Assembly (NCBI GenBank): GCA_039111635.1
Contig: JBCAQO010000014.1
Location: forward strand, 186,001 to 250,000
Direction: 5' to 3'
Length of the DNA: 64,000 bases
Source of the DNA: Heterobasidion occidentale
Taxonomy: Eukaryota > Basidiomycota > Agaricomycetes > Russulales > Bondarzewiaceae
Shown here one piece after another: positions 1-10,173 of this stretch (position 1 is its first letter; the number at the start of each line of letters is the position of its first letter). The notes beneath the pieces are model-generated. The model worked only from the letters and a program-made list of their open reading frames with translations, did no database searches and was not told where the DNA came from. Made by a program: the position numbers and the translations under genes.

Positions 1-165
1 TCTATGGCTCGGGGTTGTTTATTCTCCCTTGAGGGGTCGCTGCTGGGGTTGCCGTTAGGTTTACCCTGTTGGCGATTGCTAAAATGTTGTTGACTGATGA
101 GAGAAAGAGCTGCCTCTGCTGGGGATCCAGCTTGAATAGGGTAGGGATAAAAGAGCTCGTTCAAG
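1..165 (-). mobile_element. Leader of a minus-strand family B retrotransposon (partial)
   Basis: This is the internal sequence next to the 5' LTR of a B copy whose body lies beyond the left edge. It is nearly identical, in reverse complement, to the leader of the complete B copy at 13845-14010. The primer-binding site is at 154-163, two bases from the LTR, and pairs with 10 nt of the LTR at 608-617. Confidence 0.85.
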
Positions 166-1000
166 TGTTAGGTCGGAGACCTATCACGTGCACCGATGCA
201 CGAAGGGGTCCCCTAGGCTAAACCTCCACTGGTTTGTATAGTCGTAGACTCCAATGGATAAAGACAATGGATTGTCTTTGGGCTCTTTCGAGGAACTCGG
301 GGTCGCTGTCGGCTTTGTTCTCGAATAGATTGAGAAGGTGATCTTCGAGGTCTTCTCGATGATGAGGAGGAACCGGATGATCTTCTCCTGTCCAACAGAT
401 GACACGAGGGGGTGTCCAACTGAGAACGCGAAAGGCAGCTAGTCCGGTGTAGAAGCGGATGAGTAGAGGGAGGGGAGGGAAGGGAGACGAGTCCAGTGCT
501 TCGTCAGACCGTGCAAAGAGTTTCTCAGATCTGACAGAGATCACGAAGCGTGGGCTAGGAAGGTAGCCAGACGCCGGGTGCAGTGCAGAGATCGAGTGTA
601 TTACAGGTGAACGAGCTGAGCTTCTTAGAAGCTCATCTCGGCTATTTACGTACAGAAGTGTCTAGGGCAGGATCAAGATCTGGTCTGTGCGCTTCTTAGG
701 TACCGAAGTCAACGATCGAGATCCGTAAGCTAGAATGCCTCATCGACCTGCCATATAACCAAATATAGTAATCCGATCACTAATGTCCATCCACATCTTT
801 GATCGATCAAGAACCAGGAACGGGGGTCAGGAACCAATGTCTGTCCACATTGAGAATCAGGAACCAGAAGTCAGCGTTCATGCATCAGCATGTAAATGGT
901 AAGGAGTCATTGAAAGCGGTCCGAGTCTGCAACAAGTCCGAAGCACTTGACCAGCCCATCCACTCACGTGCGAAGCACGTGTTAGGACGCGGTCCTAACA
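166..1000 (-). repeat. Family B LTR, 5' LTR of the left-edge copy
   Basis: About 835 bp, bounded by TGTTAGG and CCTAACA, and matching the two LTRs of the complete B copy at 13014-13844 and 33229-34059 in inverted orientation. The outer end at 980-1000 is a near-perfect palindrome (TGTTAGGAC / GTCCTAACA). No coding content; the short ORFs here are antisense chance frames shared by all three LTR copies. Confidence 0.93.
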
Positions 1001-1459
1001 GATGGTTCTTCAAGACATCGGTAGAGGCTATAGTAGAGGGACATGGGGCTCAAGAGATAGGTACACAGATAAGGGAGGCATTCACATGCCATGGGCTTAG
1101 GGCTTATGGGTAAGCACCTCATCACACCATGATGGATCAGTGCGACTGGAGAAGTACAAGAGTAGGCACCGGCTGAGAGAGACGGCGACCACAGCTCTCC
1201 TGGGATGGAAACCCGGAGAAGCACACGGACTCTTACCCTATACCCCATACAGTATATAAGGCCCATAGAATAGGCTGAGGATCTTCAGTCTATTCTCTTC
1301 GTTTCCACACAGTCCCCACACTATGTAACTTAGAGCCAATCATTATTCCCTCCTGTATCGTTGCCCGGTACAGTTGAGACTTTGTCCGTCACTCAGTCCA
1401 TCGTGCGACCTAGGGAAGAACCTGTTACTCTTGGGTTATCGAACGAGCAGTTCGTAACA
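1001..1459 (+). repeat. Truncated family A LTR in inverted orientation
   Basis: Reverse complement of the A LTR, covering its TATA region (tatataagg near 1255) and ending at TTCGTAACA. The part beyond the accatc position is missing because the left-edge B element interrupts it at 1000/1001. The sequence after 1459 does not contain the A primer-binding site, so this is the outer end of a 3' LTR or a solo LTR. It lacks the 64-bp inverted-repeat block present in A1. Confidence 0.85.
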
Positions 1460-1627
1460 ATGTGAGCAAGCAACATATAACAGCTTAGGAGATGGGTGTG
1501 GTGCCATGAGATTTGGTCCCGGCTCTTTGTTTGCCTTTCGGGTGCTGGGTCGCATTGCACTGGCATAAGCATAAGTAGATGTCACGGCTATTTGTAGGAA
1601 AAGGCATGGTTTCAATACGCACGGCCA
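1460..1627. other. Host sequence between two A-family insertions
   Basis: About 170 bp of non-repeat DNA between the inverted A LTR and A1. By the A1 target duplication it is continuous with the sequence at 12511, that is, with the 3' flank of the interrupted coiled-coil gene. I see no gene in it. Confidence 0.7.
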
Positions 1628-1632
1628 CTTTT
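1628..1632. repeat. Target-site duplication of A1, left copy
   Basis: Five bases, ctttt, repeated exactly at 12506-12510 on the other side of the element. Confidence 0.9.
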
Positions 1633-2283
1633 TGTTACGAACTGGTCGTTCAGTAACCCAAGAGTAACAGGTTCTTCCCTAGGTCGCACAATGGACTGAG
1701 TGGTGGGCGAAGTCTCGACTGTATCAGTGTTGATACAGGAGGGAATAATGATTGGCTCTAAGAATTCTGTATGTGTAGATACAGGGGGAACGAAGAGCTT
1801 CGTATTCGAAGATACGAATGAACGAAGTACACAGTACGAAGACTGTGTAAGAACGAAGAGAATAGACTGAAGATCCTCAGCCTATTCTATGGGCCTTATA
1901 TACTGTATGGGGTATAGGGTAAGAGTCCGTGTGCTTCTCCAGGTTTCCATCCTAGGAGAGCTGTGGCCGCCGTCTTTCTCATCCGGCGCCTACTCTTGTA
2001 CTTCTCCAGTCGCACTGATCCATCATGGTGCGACGAGGTGCTTACCCGTAAGCCCTAAGCCCATGGCATGTGAATGCCTCCCTTATTACTGTGTGAACTT
2101 CGTGATCCTCGTGTCCCTCCAATATAGCCTTTACCGATGTCTTGAAGAACCATCGGTCTTGTCGGCTCCTAAGGACATGCAGAGTACCTTGGTGTACGCT
2201 CCGTAGTGGAGCCGCCTAGCATGTGATGCTTGATCCATCGGTTAGACTGGCCGCGAAGGGCCCCGATCGGTCAAGTCATAACA
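1633..2283 (-). repeat. A1 3' LTR
   Basis: 651 bp, TGTTACG to ATAACA on the plus strand, nearly identical to 11856-12505. Contains inverted repeats such as CTGTATC/GATACAG. A 105-codon frame on the plus strand is conserved in all A LTRs only because the LTR is conserved; it is antisense to the element. Confidence 0.93.
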
Positions 2284-2297
2284 TTACCCCCTCTCTA
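2284..2297 (-). other. A1 polypurine tract
   Basis: On the element strand this reads agagagggggtaa directly next to the 3' LTR. A2 has the same tract at 16566-16578 and B has agagagggggtag at 33216-33228. This is the expected plus-strand primer of an LTR element. Confidence 0.8.
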
Positions 2298-4800
2298 GGT
2301 CCCAACTCCTGAGGGGACTACTCGCTTGAGCAGAAACGAGCTTCATCGTCATTCCACGGACAATTGCTTTGTGGTCGTCAAAAATAGATTGGGATGCGTT
2401 TTCCCAATATCACTTCGTTTTCTGGGGCGAAGACCGACCTACGTCGTTTACAACGCCTAGGAGTTTTCCGTCTCCGTTGAGCTGTTTGATTCAGGTTCCT
2501 AGCAACATCAGCCACAATATTGCGTCGCCTTCGGTGTTCTTCCTTCACCGCACTGTTTTGTTGCGAGTACACTCCTAGAGTCAATAGGCAGCTACTCGAA
2601 ACCAGGTGCCCCCTGGTGCCTTTGTTAAACCGGTTTCCAGTCCGGTGACGATGCAGAAAGGTGTTGTGCGAATGATTATAGGATGAAATAGAAACTCGTC
2701 TGTGGATGGGTGTGTGTCGTTCTTCTTTCAAAGTGCCGAAGGCCATGTCTCAGTGTTTCTAGGATAGATCTTCATCTCCTTGATCTCCGGTATCGAGGGG
2801 GACTCCAGGTGTGTGGGTTGATCGCTTTACAAAGGCTTAGGCCCACCAACCTATCAAGAACGAACATTTTTCTTGACTTGTCTTGAGTCCGGCAAGACCC
2901 CTTTGAAGATCCCTAACTCTGTCAGCCCCATACGGTGGCCTTGTCAGGTTAGAGATTGAGTGTTCGTCCAGAGTTGTTTTTCACTAAAGGTATTGGACAC
3001 GAGGTAAGGACTTTGAAGAATAGACTTTGAACCCCATGGTCTCTTGAGTAGACCACGGTATCCACCTTGACGGTAATTATGCGGGGTCAGCGTAAGGTAT
3101 GTCCTGGTAGTTTAACGTCGTGCCGGACGTCCGTAGTTTTACGTCTTTGCGGACGTCGGCTAGTTTATCCTTAAGTCGTTGCGGACTGAGGCTAGTTTAT
3201 ACATAAGTCGTTGCAGACTGCCCTGCTAGTTTATGCCAAGGTCGTTGCGGACCTATCCATCTCCCAACGTAGGAGTACCTGTAAACAAGATGGTAGACAT
3301 TTCTGTGCGCCGGAACATTCATCGGTGATGCACATAGGGCCCTAGACCAAGTACAGCCATCTTGACAGGGTTCCCATTGAGGAAGGATGGTGACGGTTTA
3401 TACTATATCAAACCGGATAACTTATAGAGTCGCGAGAATAGACGTGGAAGTCTATTTTGACACGACTCACATGGCCCTGTAGACAGAAGGGCAGCTCAGT
3501 TTATCGTCATGAAGGACGGCAACTAGTTTATAGTCATTGCGGACGTTCGCTATCGCCTGGCTTGAACCTCCCGAGCCTCGATAGATTTAATCCTCCGGGT
3601 GAGGGTAGTTTAAGGTCGTTTCGGACTAGTTGATGGTCAAGGTCGTGACCATCAACCACGTCTCCTATACTTGAAGGAGTAAATAGTTTATCGTCATTGC
3701 GGACTAGATCAACATCGTGGCGTCAACAACGATGTCGATCGACATCTCCTATGCTGAAAGGAGTGGTAGTTTAACGTCTTTGCGGACGCAGCAAATGTCG
3801 AAACATATCTCATGTTTGGACACTGCTCACAACCCTGTAAGGAAAGGGTAATCCCAGTTTAACGCCGTGGAGGGCGTCCGTAGTTTACCGTCGTTGCGGA
3901 CACCCTGTAGTTTTACATCATTGCGGATGACAACTCGAGGCACGGTCCCAGTTGCCTCTTGACTGGCCCTTGAAGCGGAATCCTTGCTTCGGACTTCAAG
4001 GGTAGAATGGGCGCGCCATGGAGTAGTCGTGGCCTTGTCGGAAGGCTGACAACCCGCTCCCTGTCCCCAAACCCCTCGCACGGAATTGAACCGTGTCGAC
4101 CCCATATTCTTTTACTGTAGGGCGTATGGAATATGGAAGCGCCTTGACCTAGTCGGCAGGGTTCTGCAACGGTGGAGGCCCTCACTTCCACCGTCTGCCA
4201 GAATACAACCACGCTCCGAGGGTCTTGGTAGCTTTAGTGTCGTTCCGGACGGTAACTAGTTTATCGTCATTGCGGACCAAGCCTTTCGTAGTTTTACATC
4301 GTTGCGGATGTATTTTCTCCGTTTTGGGTACTAATGGAGTGCGGCCATCAGTTCCTGCATCGCAGATAGGGTCCCCTAATGCGGAAACGACCCTGTAAAA
4401 CTGGAGATCCAAAGTGGGACGTCCAAGACACCTGTCAGACCTTGACAGCGAGGTTGGTCCACCGTTCCCCAACGGTGGGTATGCATCACGATTTCCCACC
4501 AATATTCATGCATCATTCATGTACCAGTTATGTTGTGAATCCAAAGGGTCTCCTAATGTGGAAAGGGCCCTGTAAAACTGGGGATCCAAGCGGGACGCCC
4601 GATTCGCTTGTCAGAATACCTCTTGACAACGAGAGTGTTGAATGCTTGTCCTTCATCTTGAGACCGGAGGGCTGCAACGCAAAATGGTCAGGTACTTCCC
4701 CTGCCTTCTTATCTTTTCACAGTTTAACGTCATGCAGGACGTCCGTTCCGGCGTCCTGTGCGTGAAACCGGTACCTGCGGTGCGGAGGGTCCTTTCCTCT
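2298..4800 (-). other. A1 hairpin-dense 3' non-coding region
   Basis: About 2.5 kb with no convincing coding frame between the accessory ORFs and the 3' LTR. It is packed with short inverted repeats, and seventeen copies of one motif lie between 3108 and 4743. Other stem-loops include CCCTTGAAG/CTTCAAGGG near 3966-4005, CACGG/CCGTG near 4078-4094, CCATATTC/GAATATGG near 4102-4136 and CTGTCA/TTGACAG near 4431-4446. A2 has the same organisation at 16579-19110. The pattern is that of a folded RNA. Its function is unknown. Confidence 0.75.
3108..4743 (-). repeat. Array of 17 AGTTTA-box hairpins in A1
   Basis: On the plus strand each unit reads AGTTTA, 1-8 nt, a 3-5 nt stem, a loop of the form NTTGCG, and the complementary stem. 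Starts: 3108, 3134, 3161, 3193, 3227, 3497, 3524, 3606, 3684, 3767, 3855, 3881, 3908, 4229, 4257, 4289 and 4720. Stems vary together: ACGTC/GACGT, AGTC/GACT, AGGTC/GACCT, CATC/GATG, CGTC/GACG, ACGCC/GGCGT. The first five units are almost tandem (26-34 nt apart); the others are separated by different hairpins. The RNA is expected to be the reverse complement, in which the stems still pair. Confidence 0.85.
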
Positions 4801-4812
4801 CCGTCACCTTGT

Positions 4813-5625
4813 CTAATATCCTCCCCCAATGTCTCCGTAGTCTCCGTACCCTTCGTCTGGTCTGTAGTAGGGGTCGGTGTCGTCGTAGTTATCGCCTTCG
4901 ACCTCGTCCCAGGCGTCTAGTTCCGCTCGAGTCCAGGAAGTAGTCCGCTGAGTCGGGCGCTGGCGGACTGGAGTTCTTCTACCAATGCGTGGATGCGCTC
5001 CTTCAACTCGATTATCTCGAGGACGGTTTGGAGTCGGCGAATCTCTTGGTCGAGTTCTTCTAGGACTGCTTCGCCTGAGTTGGGGGGTTGCCCTTGTTCT
5101 CTGGCTCCCTCGTCCCTCATTCCTCCTGTACCTTGGAGGATGCTCCTCATTGCTGCCTCCTGCGTCCTGCCCAGTGGATTGTCCTGCCGATATGGGAGGA
5201 AGGGCCTCTCGGTCCCTTCGTGCCTGTCGTTGGACCGTAGCCCAGACATATTTGGTCTGGGTGGATGCGTCTCGACTACTTGTAGCCGGTATCGCTCTGC
5301 TAGCTTCGCTCCATGGTTGGACGCGGAATGGGTCAATCCGAACGGGATGGGCGTGGGAGGAGTGACTTGTGTCGGTGTGCGAGATGAGGGCGGGTAGGAG
5401 CTCCAGATTGATGAAGGAGGAGAACTCGTCCGGATGAATGAGTAGGGCGTAAGCCCCATTATTTCCTCGGGCGTACCAGGAGGCGGCCCTATGATCATCT
5501 GCATAGGCCAGAAGCCTGACCTGGTCGCTCGCGTCAGCGAGGCGTCGGGGTATGTCGTCGCTCTCGCTTCCTGGTTGCCCTGCGAAGAAGTTAGCGAGCC
5601 TTTGTAAGGCCAACGCTGTGGCCAT
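4813..5625 (-). CDS. Accessory ORF-b of A1 (270 aa, acidic Gly/Tyr-rich tail)
   Basis: Starts at a clear ATG (MATALALQRLANFF) and ends in an acidic Asp/Tyr/Gly-rich tail (DDTDPYYRPDEGYGDYG). The middle part is Arg/Pro/Ser-rich. It matches no family I recognise. It follows ORF-a by a few bases, downstream of pol. Between A1 and A2 this frame shows about 13 replacements over some 235 residues, slightly fewer than the overlapping frame, so it is the better candidate for the constrained protein. No signal peptide or membrane segment is visible, so it is not an obvious envelope protein. Confidence 0.5.
   Translation of the reverse strand: MATALALQRLANFFAGQPGSESDDIPRRLADASDQVRLLAYADDHRAASWYARGNNGAYALLIHPDEFSSFINLELLPALISHTDTSHSSHAHPVRIDPFRVQPWSEASRAIPATSSRDASTQTKYVWATVQRQARRDREALPPISAGQSTGQDAGGSNEEHPPRYRRNEGRGSQRTRATPQLRRSSPRRTRPRDSPTPNRPRDNRVEGAHPRIGRRTPVRQRPTQRTTSWTRAELDAWDEVEGDNYDDTDPYYRPDEGYGDYGDIGGGY
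4917..5504 (-). CDS. Overlapping ORF-c of A1 with C-terminal coiled coil
   Basis: A 195-codon frame wholly inside ORF-b in another reading frame, ending in a strong heptad-like stretch (LEELDQEIRRLQTVLEII onward) of about 50 residues. The same frame is open in A2, where a deletion fuses it to ORF-a. Whether both overlapping frames are translated cannot be decided here. A start codon is available (ATG near 5504). Confidence 0.35.
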   Translation of the reverse strand: MQMIIGPPPGTPEEIMGLTPYSFIRTSSPPSSIWSSYPPSSRTPTQVTPPTPIPFGLTHSASNHGAKLAERYRLQVVETHPPRPNMSGLRSNDRHEGTERPFLPYRQDNPLGRTQEAAMRSILQGTGGMRDEGAREQGQPPNSGEAVLEELDQEIRRLQTVLEIIELKERIHALVEELQSASARLSGLLPGLERN

Positions 5626-5631
5626 CCTGAA

Positions 5632-6171
5632 TTACCGCGGAGATGGTGGTGCGCTGGAGTAGGCGTCTCCTAGTCCTTCCAACTCTCCAGGGTGCAGTTC
5701 TCGACTACTGGGTAGGGCCCTCTGGTCCTGGCAGCTGATGTACCAGCCGTTGTTGGTTCTTTTACACCTGCCGCTCAACAGTTGTAGGCGATGCCAGGTC
5801 CGAAGGGTTTCCTGGTCTTCTTCTGCCTCTCGTTTCCTGCCTTGCGTCTCTTTGAGCCAACGCTGACGTTGGTCGCGGAGGCGTTGACGGAGCATGCCTT
5901 CCTTCTGCTTGACGTCCTTCATTGTGCTCGTCATGAGCTCTCTCAAACCGTGGTGAGGCTCGGGAACCCGTTCGATCTTCGACGGTGAGCGCGGTTTGGT
6001 GGACACTGATTTGTACTGGAACTCCTTCTGGAGTCGTTGGGCGGCTGCTTCGGCTAGGGCGTCCAGTGTCGGGGTTGGCCACGGCCAGAATGATGTCTGG
6101 TGAGGGGTTTCTTGAAGGGGAGGAGGTAGTCCCGTCATCGATGAGCATGGCACGTCCAGGGGAGTAATCAA
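5632..6171 (-). CDS. Accessory ORF-a of A1 (about 180 aa, basic coiled coil)
   Basis: Pro-rich N-terminus followed by a charged helical stretch (MKDVKQKEGMLRQRLRDQRQ, then WLKETQGRKREAEEDQE). The listed start is a non-ATG codon; the first in-frame ATG is about 12 codons further in. The stop lies just before the ATG of ORF-b. The frame is more conserved between A1 and A2 (about 16 changes in 132 residues) than the alternative frame over the same DNA (about 25 in 127), which supports coding. Function unknown. Confidence 0.45.
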   Translation of the reverse strand: MITPLDVPCSSMTGLPPPLQETPHQTSFWPWPTPTLDALAEAAAQRLQKEFQYKSVSTKPRSPSKIERVPEPHHGLRELMTSTMKDVKQKEGMLRQRLRDQRQRWLKETQGRKREAEEDQETLRTWHRLQLLSGRCKRTNNGWYISCQDQRALPSSRELHPGELEGLGDAYSSAPPSPR

Positions 6172-6234
6172 GGGAGGAGTGGTCGGACCTGTACTGGGGA
6201 GGATTCTTGCTTTGAAAGAGGGAGGGATGTCTCC

Positions 6235-6242
6235 CTTTTATA
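6235..6242 (-). promoter_or_regulatory. TATA box after A1 pol
   Basis: TATAAAAG on the element strand, immediately downstream of the pol stop (6248) and upstream of ORF-a and ORF-b. A2 has TATAAAAAG at the same place (20373-20382), about 50 nt before an ATG. A promoter for a separate accessory transcript is an inference. Confidence 0.45.
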
Positions 6243-6247
6243 TCTTT

Positions 6248-9200
6248 CTAAAGCCTAATCGCCGCTGGTCGGGGCTTGTCTGGGTAGCTTTCGTGGAATT
6301 CACGAAGCGCCTCGTCGGCCGTATCTTTGAGGAGGGTAAAGGGTTCCCAGTGTTATCGGCCTCGGAGTAATCCGACCCACTTGACAAGGTACTTGGTCCC
6401 TCGTCCCTGGCGTCTTGAATCTAGAATGGCCTCCACTTCGTAGTGTTCTTCTTCATTCAGGATCTCTGGGGCAGGTCTGGGAAGTTCCTTCCGTGGGCCT
6501 CTGTCTCGTGATATTCCGTGAGTATGGGGCATGAAACACCAGTGTATCTTCCATGTTTCGGGTATTTCCAACCGATAAGCCAGAGGACCGATTCTTTCAA
6601 TCACTGAAAAGGGCCATAGCGTCTAGGTGCCAGCTTGAATTTCGGATGAGTCGTCCGAATATGGGTTCCTTCTAACCAAACTTGGGTTCCTACTTCCCAC
6701 TGCGGAAGTTTCCTGTGTAGGTCCCGGTCCTTGGCGTGCTGCGCTGCTATTTGTAGGCTTGCGGCCGCATCTTCTTGGACTTCTTTGATTAGCCGCAAAC
6801 GTTCAGTTACTGCGGGCACCTTGGTCTCCAGAGCTGAGTCGACCGAATACGGTGGATTGAACCCATAAAGGACTTCAAACGGCGACTTCCCAGTGGTGGA
6901 GTGTCTTCGGGTATTGTGGGAATTCTGCGAAGGGGATCAAGTCTACCCAGTTATCTTGATGGTAGTTGCAGAATACTTGCAGGAATTGCTCGATCTCTTG
7001 GTTTACCCCGTTCTGTTTTCTCCGTCCGTTTGGGGGTGGTAGGCCGTGCTGAGGGCAGGGGTGATTCCCATTCCTTTCCATAGTTCCCTTGTGAACTTTG
7101 CCGCAAATTGAGGACCTCTGTCGGACACCACTTTGGTTGGTAACCCATATCGTTTGAACACATTGTCCTGGAAGAGCGTCGTAGTTTCTTCGGCCGTGAT
7201 TGTCTTCTTGCACGGGGTTATGACTATTCCTTTTGACAGACCCTGATCGACTACCACATTGATCGAGTCGTAGCCTCTGCTTTCTGGGAGGTCTGTCACG
7301 AAGTCGGTGGAGATAAAGCGCCAAGGGGTGTTTGTGGTTTCCAACGGTTGGATCGGTGGATGGGTCCTATGGGGAAGGTTCTTGGTAGATTGGCAAACTG
7401 CACATCCATCCACATACGCGTGTATAAATTTGGTCATGCTTGACCACCAATAATGGCGTTGGACCAATTCTAAGGTCTTTGCTCGGCCCGGTGTCCTGTA
7501 GCCATAGTGTCATGGTGCGTTTTGACAATCATTCGTCGAAGGAGGTCGTCCTTTGGGACACATATGTAACCGTCGCGTCTTGTGATGCCCTCTTCATGTG
7601 TCCATTTTCCTAGGTCGCCCTTCATTGCGTTTGGACCTTTTTCCAGCAGTTTCTTGAGGGCGACATCAACCAGCAAATCGTGTTCCGAGCGCGAGTGTCG
7701 AATAAGGGAGAGGATGTCCGAGGATACGAGTTCTGTTGCTTTGACGTGTATGCTTTCGCTTGGCTCTACTAGAGTTTCGCTGGACTCGGTGAAAAATCTG
7801 GACGGGAGTAGGGTCTGTGCTTTGTTATCAGATTCCACCCCCTCACTAAGGTCTGGACGCCTGGACAGAGCATCGGCATGATTAGTAGTTCCGGCCTTGT
7901 AACTGAGCTGGAAGTCAAATCGGGACAAAACAGACTCCAGCGCGCTTGTCGCCTTGACAGGTCGCGCGCCGTCTTAAAGTGTTCTAGGTTTTTATGGTCC
8001 GTCCAGACCTCAAAGGGATGTCGAGCGCCTTCGAGGTAGTGTTTCCAGTGTTCCAGTGCTTTGATGATGGCGAGGAGTTCGCGATCATGCACGTCGTAAT
8101 TTCGTTCGGCCGGTGAGAACGATCCTGAGAGGTATGCAACAGGGTGCCAGTCGTTATCAGGTCCTTCCTGTAAGAGGACTGCACCATATGCTGCGAGGGA
8201 AGCGTCGGTAACAAGCCGGTAAGGACGCATCGGGTCAGGGTACAACAGGACGGGTCGGCTGGTGAAGGTTTTCTTCAGTCGATCAAACGCCTGTTGGCAT
8301 TCCGTGGTCCAGTCCCATTTCACATCCTTCTTCGTGAGGTCATGCAGGGGTCGAGCGATCAAAGAGAATTTATCAATGAATCGTCGGTAGAAGTTCCCTA
8401 AACCTAAGAAAGAGCGGATGTCGCGAACTGTGCGTGGGATGGGCCATTCCTGGATCGCTTCAATCTTCGAGTCTTCCATAGCGACGTGGTCTTTTGAGAT
8501 CGTGTACCCAAGGTAGTTCAGCTTCTCCTTGTGGAACTCACACTTCTCTGGTTTGAGGTAAAGATCGTTGTCGCGCAGGATTTGGAGGACTCGCCGAAGG
8601 ATCACAATGTGTTCCGCTGTGGTCTTCGTGAAGATGAGGATGTCGTCCATATATACCGCTATTTTCCGGGCCAGGATGAGTTCTTGGAAGATCATGTTCA
8701 TCATGGCTTGGAAGGTTCCCGGGGAATTACAGAGCCCAAAGAACATCACTGTAGGTTCGAAAAGTCCCAAGGGTGTGACGAAGGCCGCCTTGGACTCGTC
8801 TCCTTCCTTGATGCGCACGTTGTTATATCCCCACCGAACATCGAGCTTTGAGAACACCGTTGCGCCTTTAATGATATCCAATAGTTCTTGGATTAATGGC
8901 AGGGGGGTGACATCTCGAATGGTGTGTTCGTTAAGGTGACAATAGTCTTGTACCGGACGGAGCTTCCCATCTTTCTTGCTTACAAAAAAAAAAGAGGCTG
9001 CGCTATGTGCTGTTGACCGACATATTGTTCCTCTGGAAAGGTGCTCCTTGACGAACTTCCCTAACTCATCGTGCTTTTCCGGGCTTAGAGGAAATATCCG
9101 CGGGGCCTGGGGTACAAAGGATGGTTTAAGATTTATCGCGTGGTCCCATATTGTATGTTGGGGAAGCCTTTGCGATCGTCGTTCGCTAAAGATGTTGAGG

Positions 9201-10063
9201 TAGGAATGGTACTCTGTCGGCACCCGACCCTTCAAGTCGGTGGTGTCGATTTCTTCCTCCAGATCTTCGTCAAAGCTTGCGAACCCCGAGGGTTCTGGAG
9301 CTACCTTCCTGATGACGGGTTCCCCTGCGCTATCCATTGCGGAGGGGTCAAACTGTGTTTGTGCCTTTTCAGCGACTTTTCCTGAAGCTTCGCCCTGGGC
9401 TGCCTCTCGTTGGGCTTGCCGGTGTTCCTTCCTTTCGGCTACTTGTTCTTCGAGCCACTCCCGAGCCTTGCGTTGTCGGGATTTGTGCTCGAGTAGTTCC
9501 ATGAACCGAGTTTTCCATTCCTTCGCGGGTACTTGGCTCCATTGTTCTTTAGTCCAAGTCCACGAAGGTCCTACCGGTTCTGAGACAAGATGCGGTTTCG
9601 TCCGCTGAGGAACCTTGTCACCGCGTAGTTTCGCTAGCCATGCCTTCTTGGTAGGCTCTTCCCTTGCCTTGGTAAACCCATATGGTTGTCGGCAATCTCT
9701 GGGGCAACGATCAAAGTGTACTTCACGGCGCCTCCATCCGATGGAGGGGTCGTGGTATTTCAACCAATCTGTTCCTAGGAGCATGTCGTCTTTCCCTAGA
9801 TTGGTGATGAACATCTGGACGCGTTCAGTGTGAGTTCTCCCTCGTCTATCCTTGACGGTGAGATTCGCGTCTAGGCCTCGTCGAATGAGGCCTGCTTTGT
9901 TGATGGTGTCATCGACGTTGCGAACGCGGATGGGGCGGTTTAAAGGATAGGTGGGGAGATCGTGCTTCCGTACCCACTCTTCATTTACCAGGATCCCTTC
10001 GCATGCTGAGTCGATGGCGGCTCTGGCTCCAGCGCTTCTTCCTCAAGTTGTTAATCACACGTC
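6248..10063 (-). pseudogene. A1 pol (protease, RT, RNase H, integrase, chromodomain), frameshifted
   Basis: The longest intact piece is 7769-9814 (681 codons), covering the end of the protease, the RT (YMDD at about 8643-8654) and RNase H. At about 7926 a one-base deletion relative to A2 breaks the frame. The integrase continues in pieces at 7470-7928 and 7003-7467 (HHCC zinc motif; DDE residues in STDFVTDLP, VSDRGPQFA and the following Glu), and the chromodomain ends at 6248. Several more one-base differences from A2 fall at about 7485, 7010 and 6600. The protease active site reads IDSACEG instead of the usual DSG or DTG, as in A2. Product role: reverse transcription and integration. Confidence 0.85.
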
Positions 10064-10173
10064 AAGTCGAATGGGGGTAATAATGTGACTGTTCATTGCT
10101 CCGATCCGAATATATGACGGGGAATCATACTCGAGTTTCCTCGACCCTCTCTCTTCGGCTGGTGAAGGAGAGG

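Noticed and set aside
1889..2206. 105-codon frame repeated in every family A LTR (also at 12153 and 16170)
   Set aside because: It lies antisense to the element within the LTR; its conservation is explained by the LTR itself, and indels between copies break it.
3108..3254. CRISPR-like array from the regularly spaced AGTTTA repeats
   Set aside because: The repeats are short and imperfect, with compensating stem changes and irregular spacing, in a eukaryotic retrotransposon; no cas genes.
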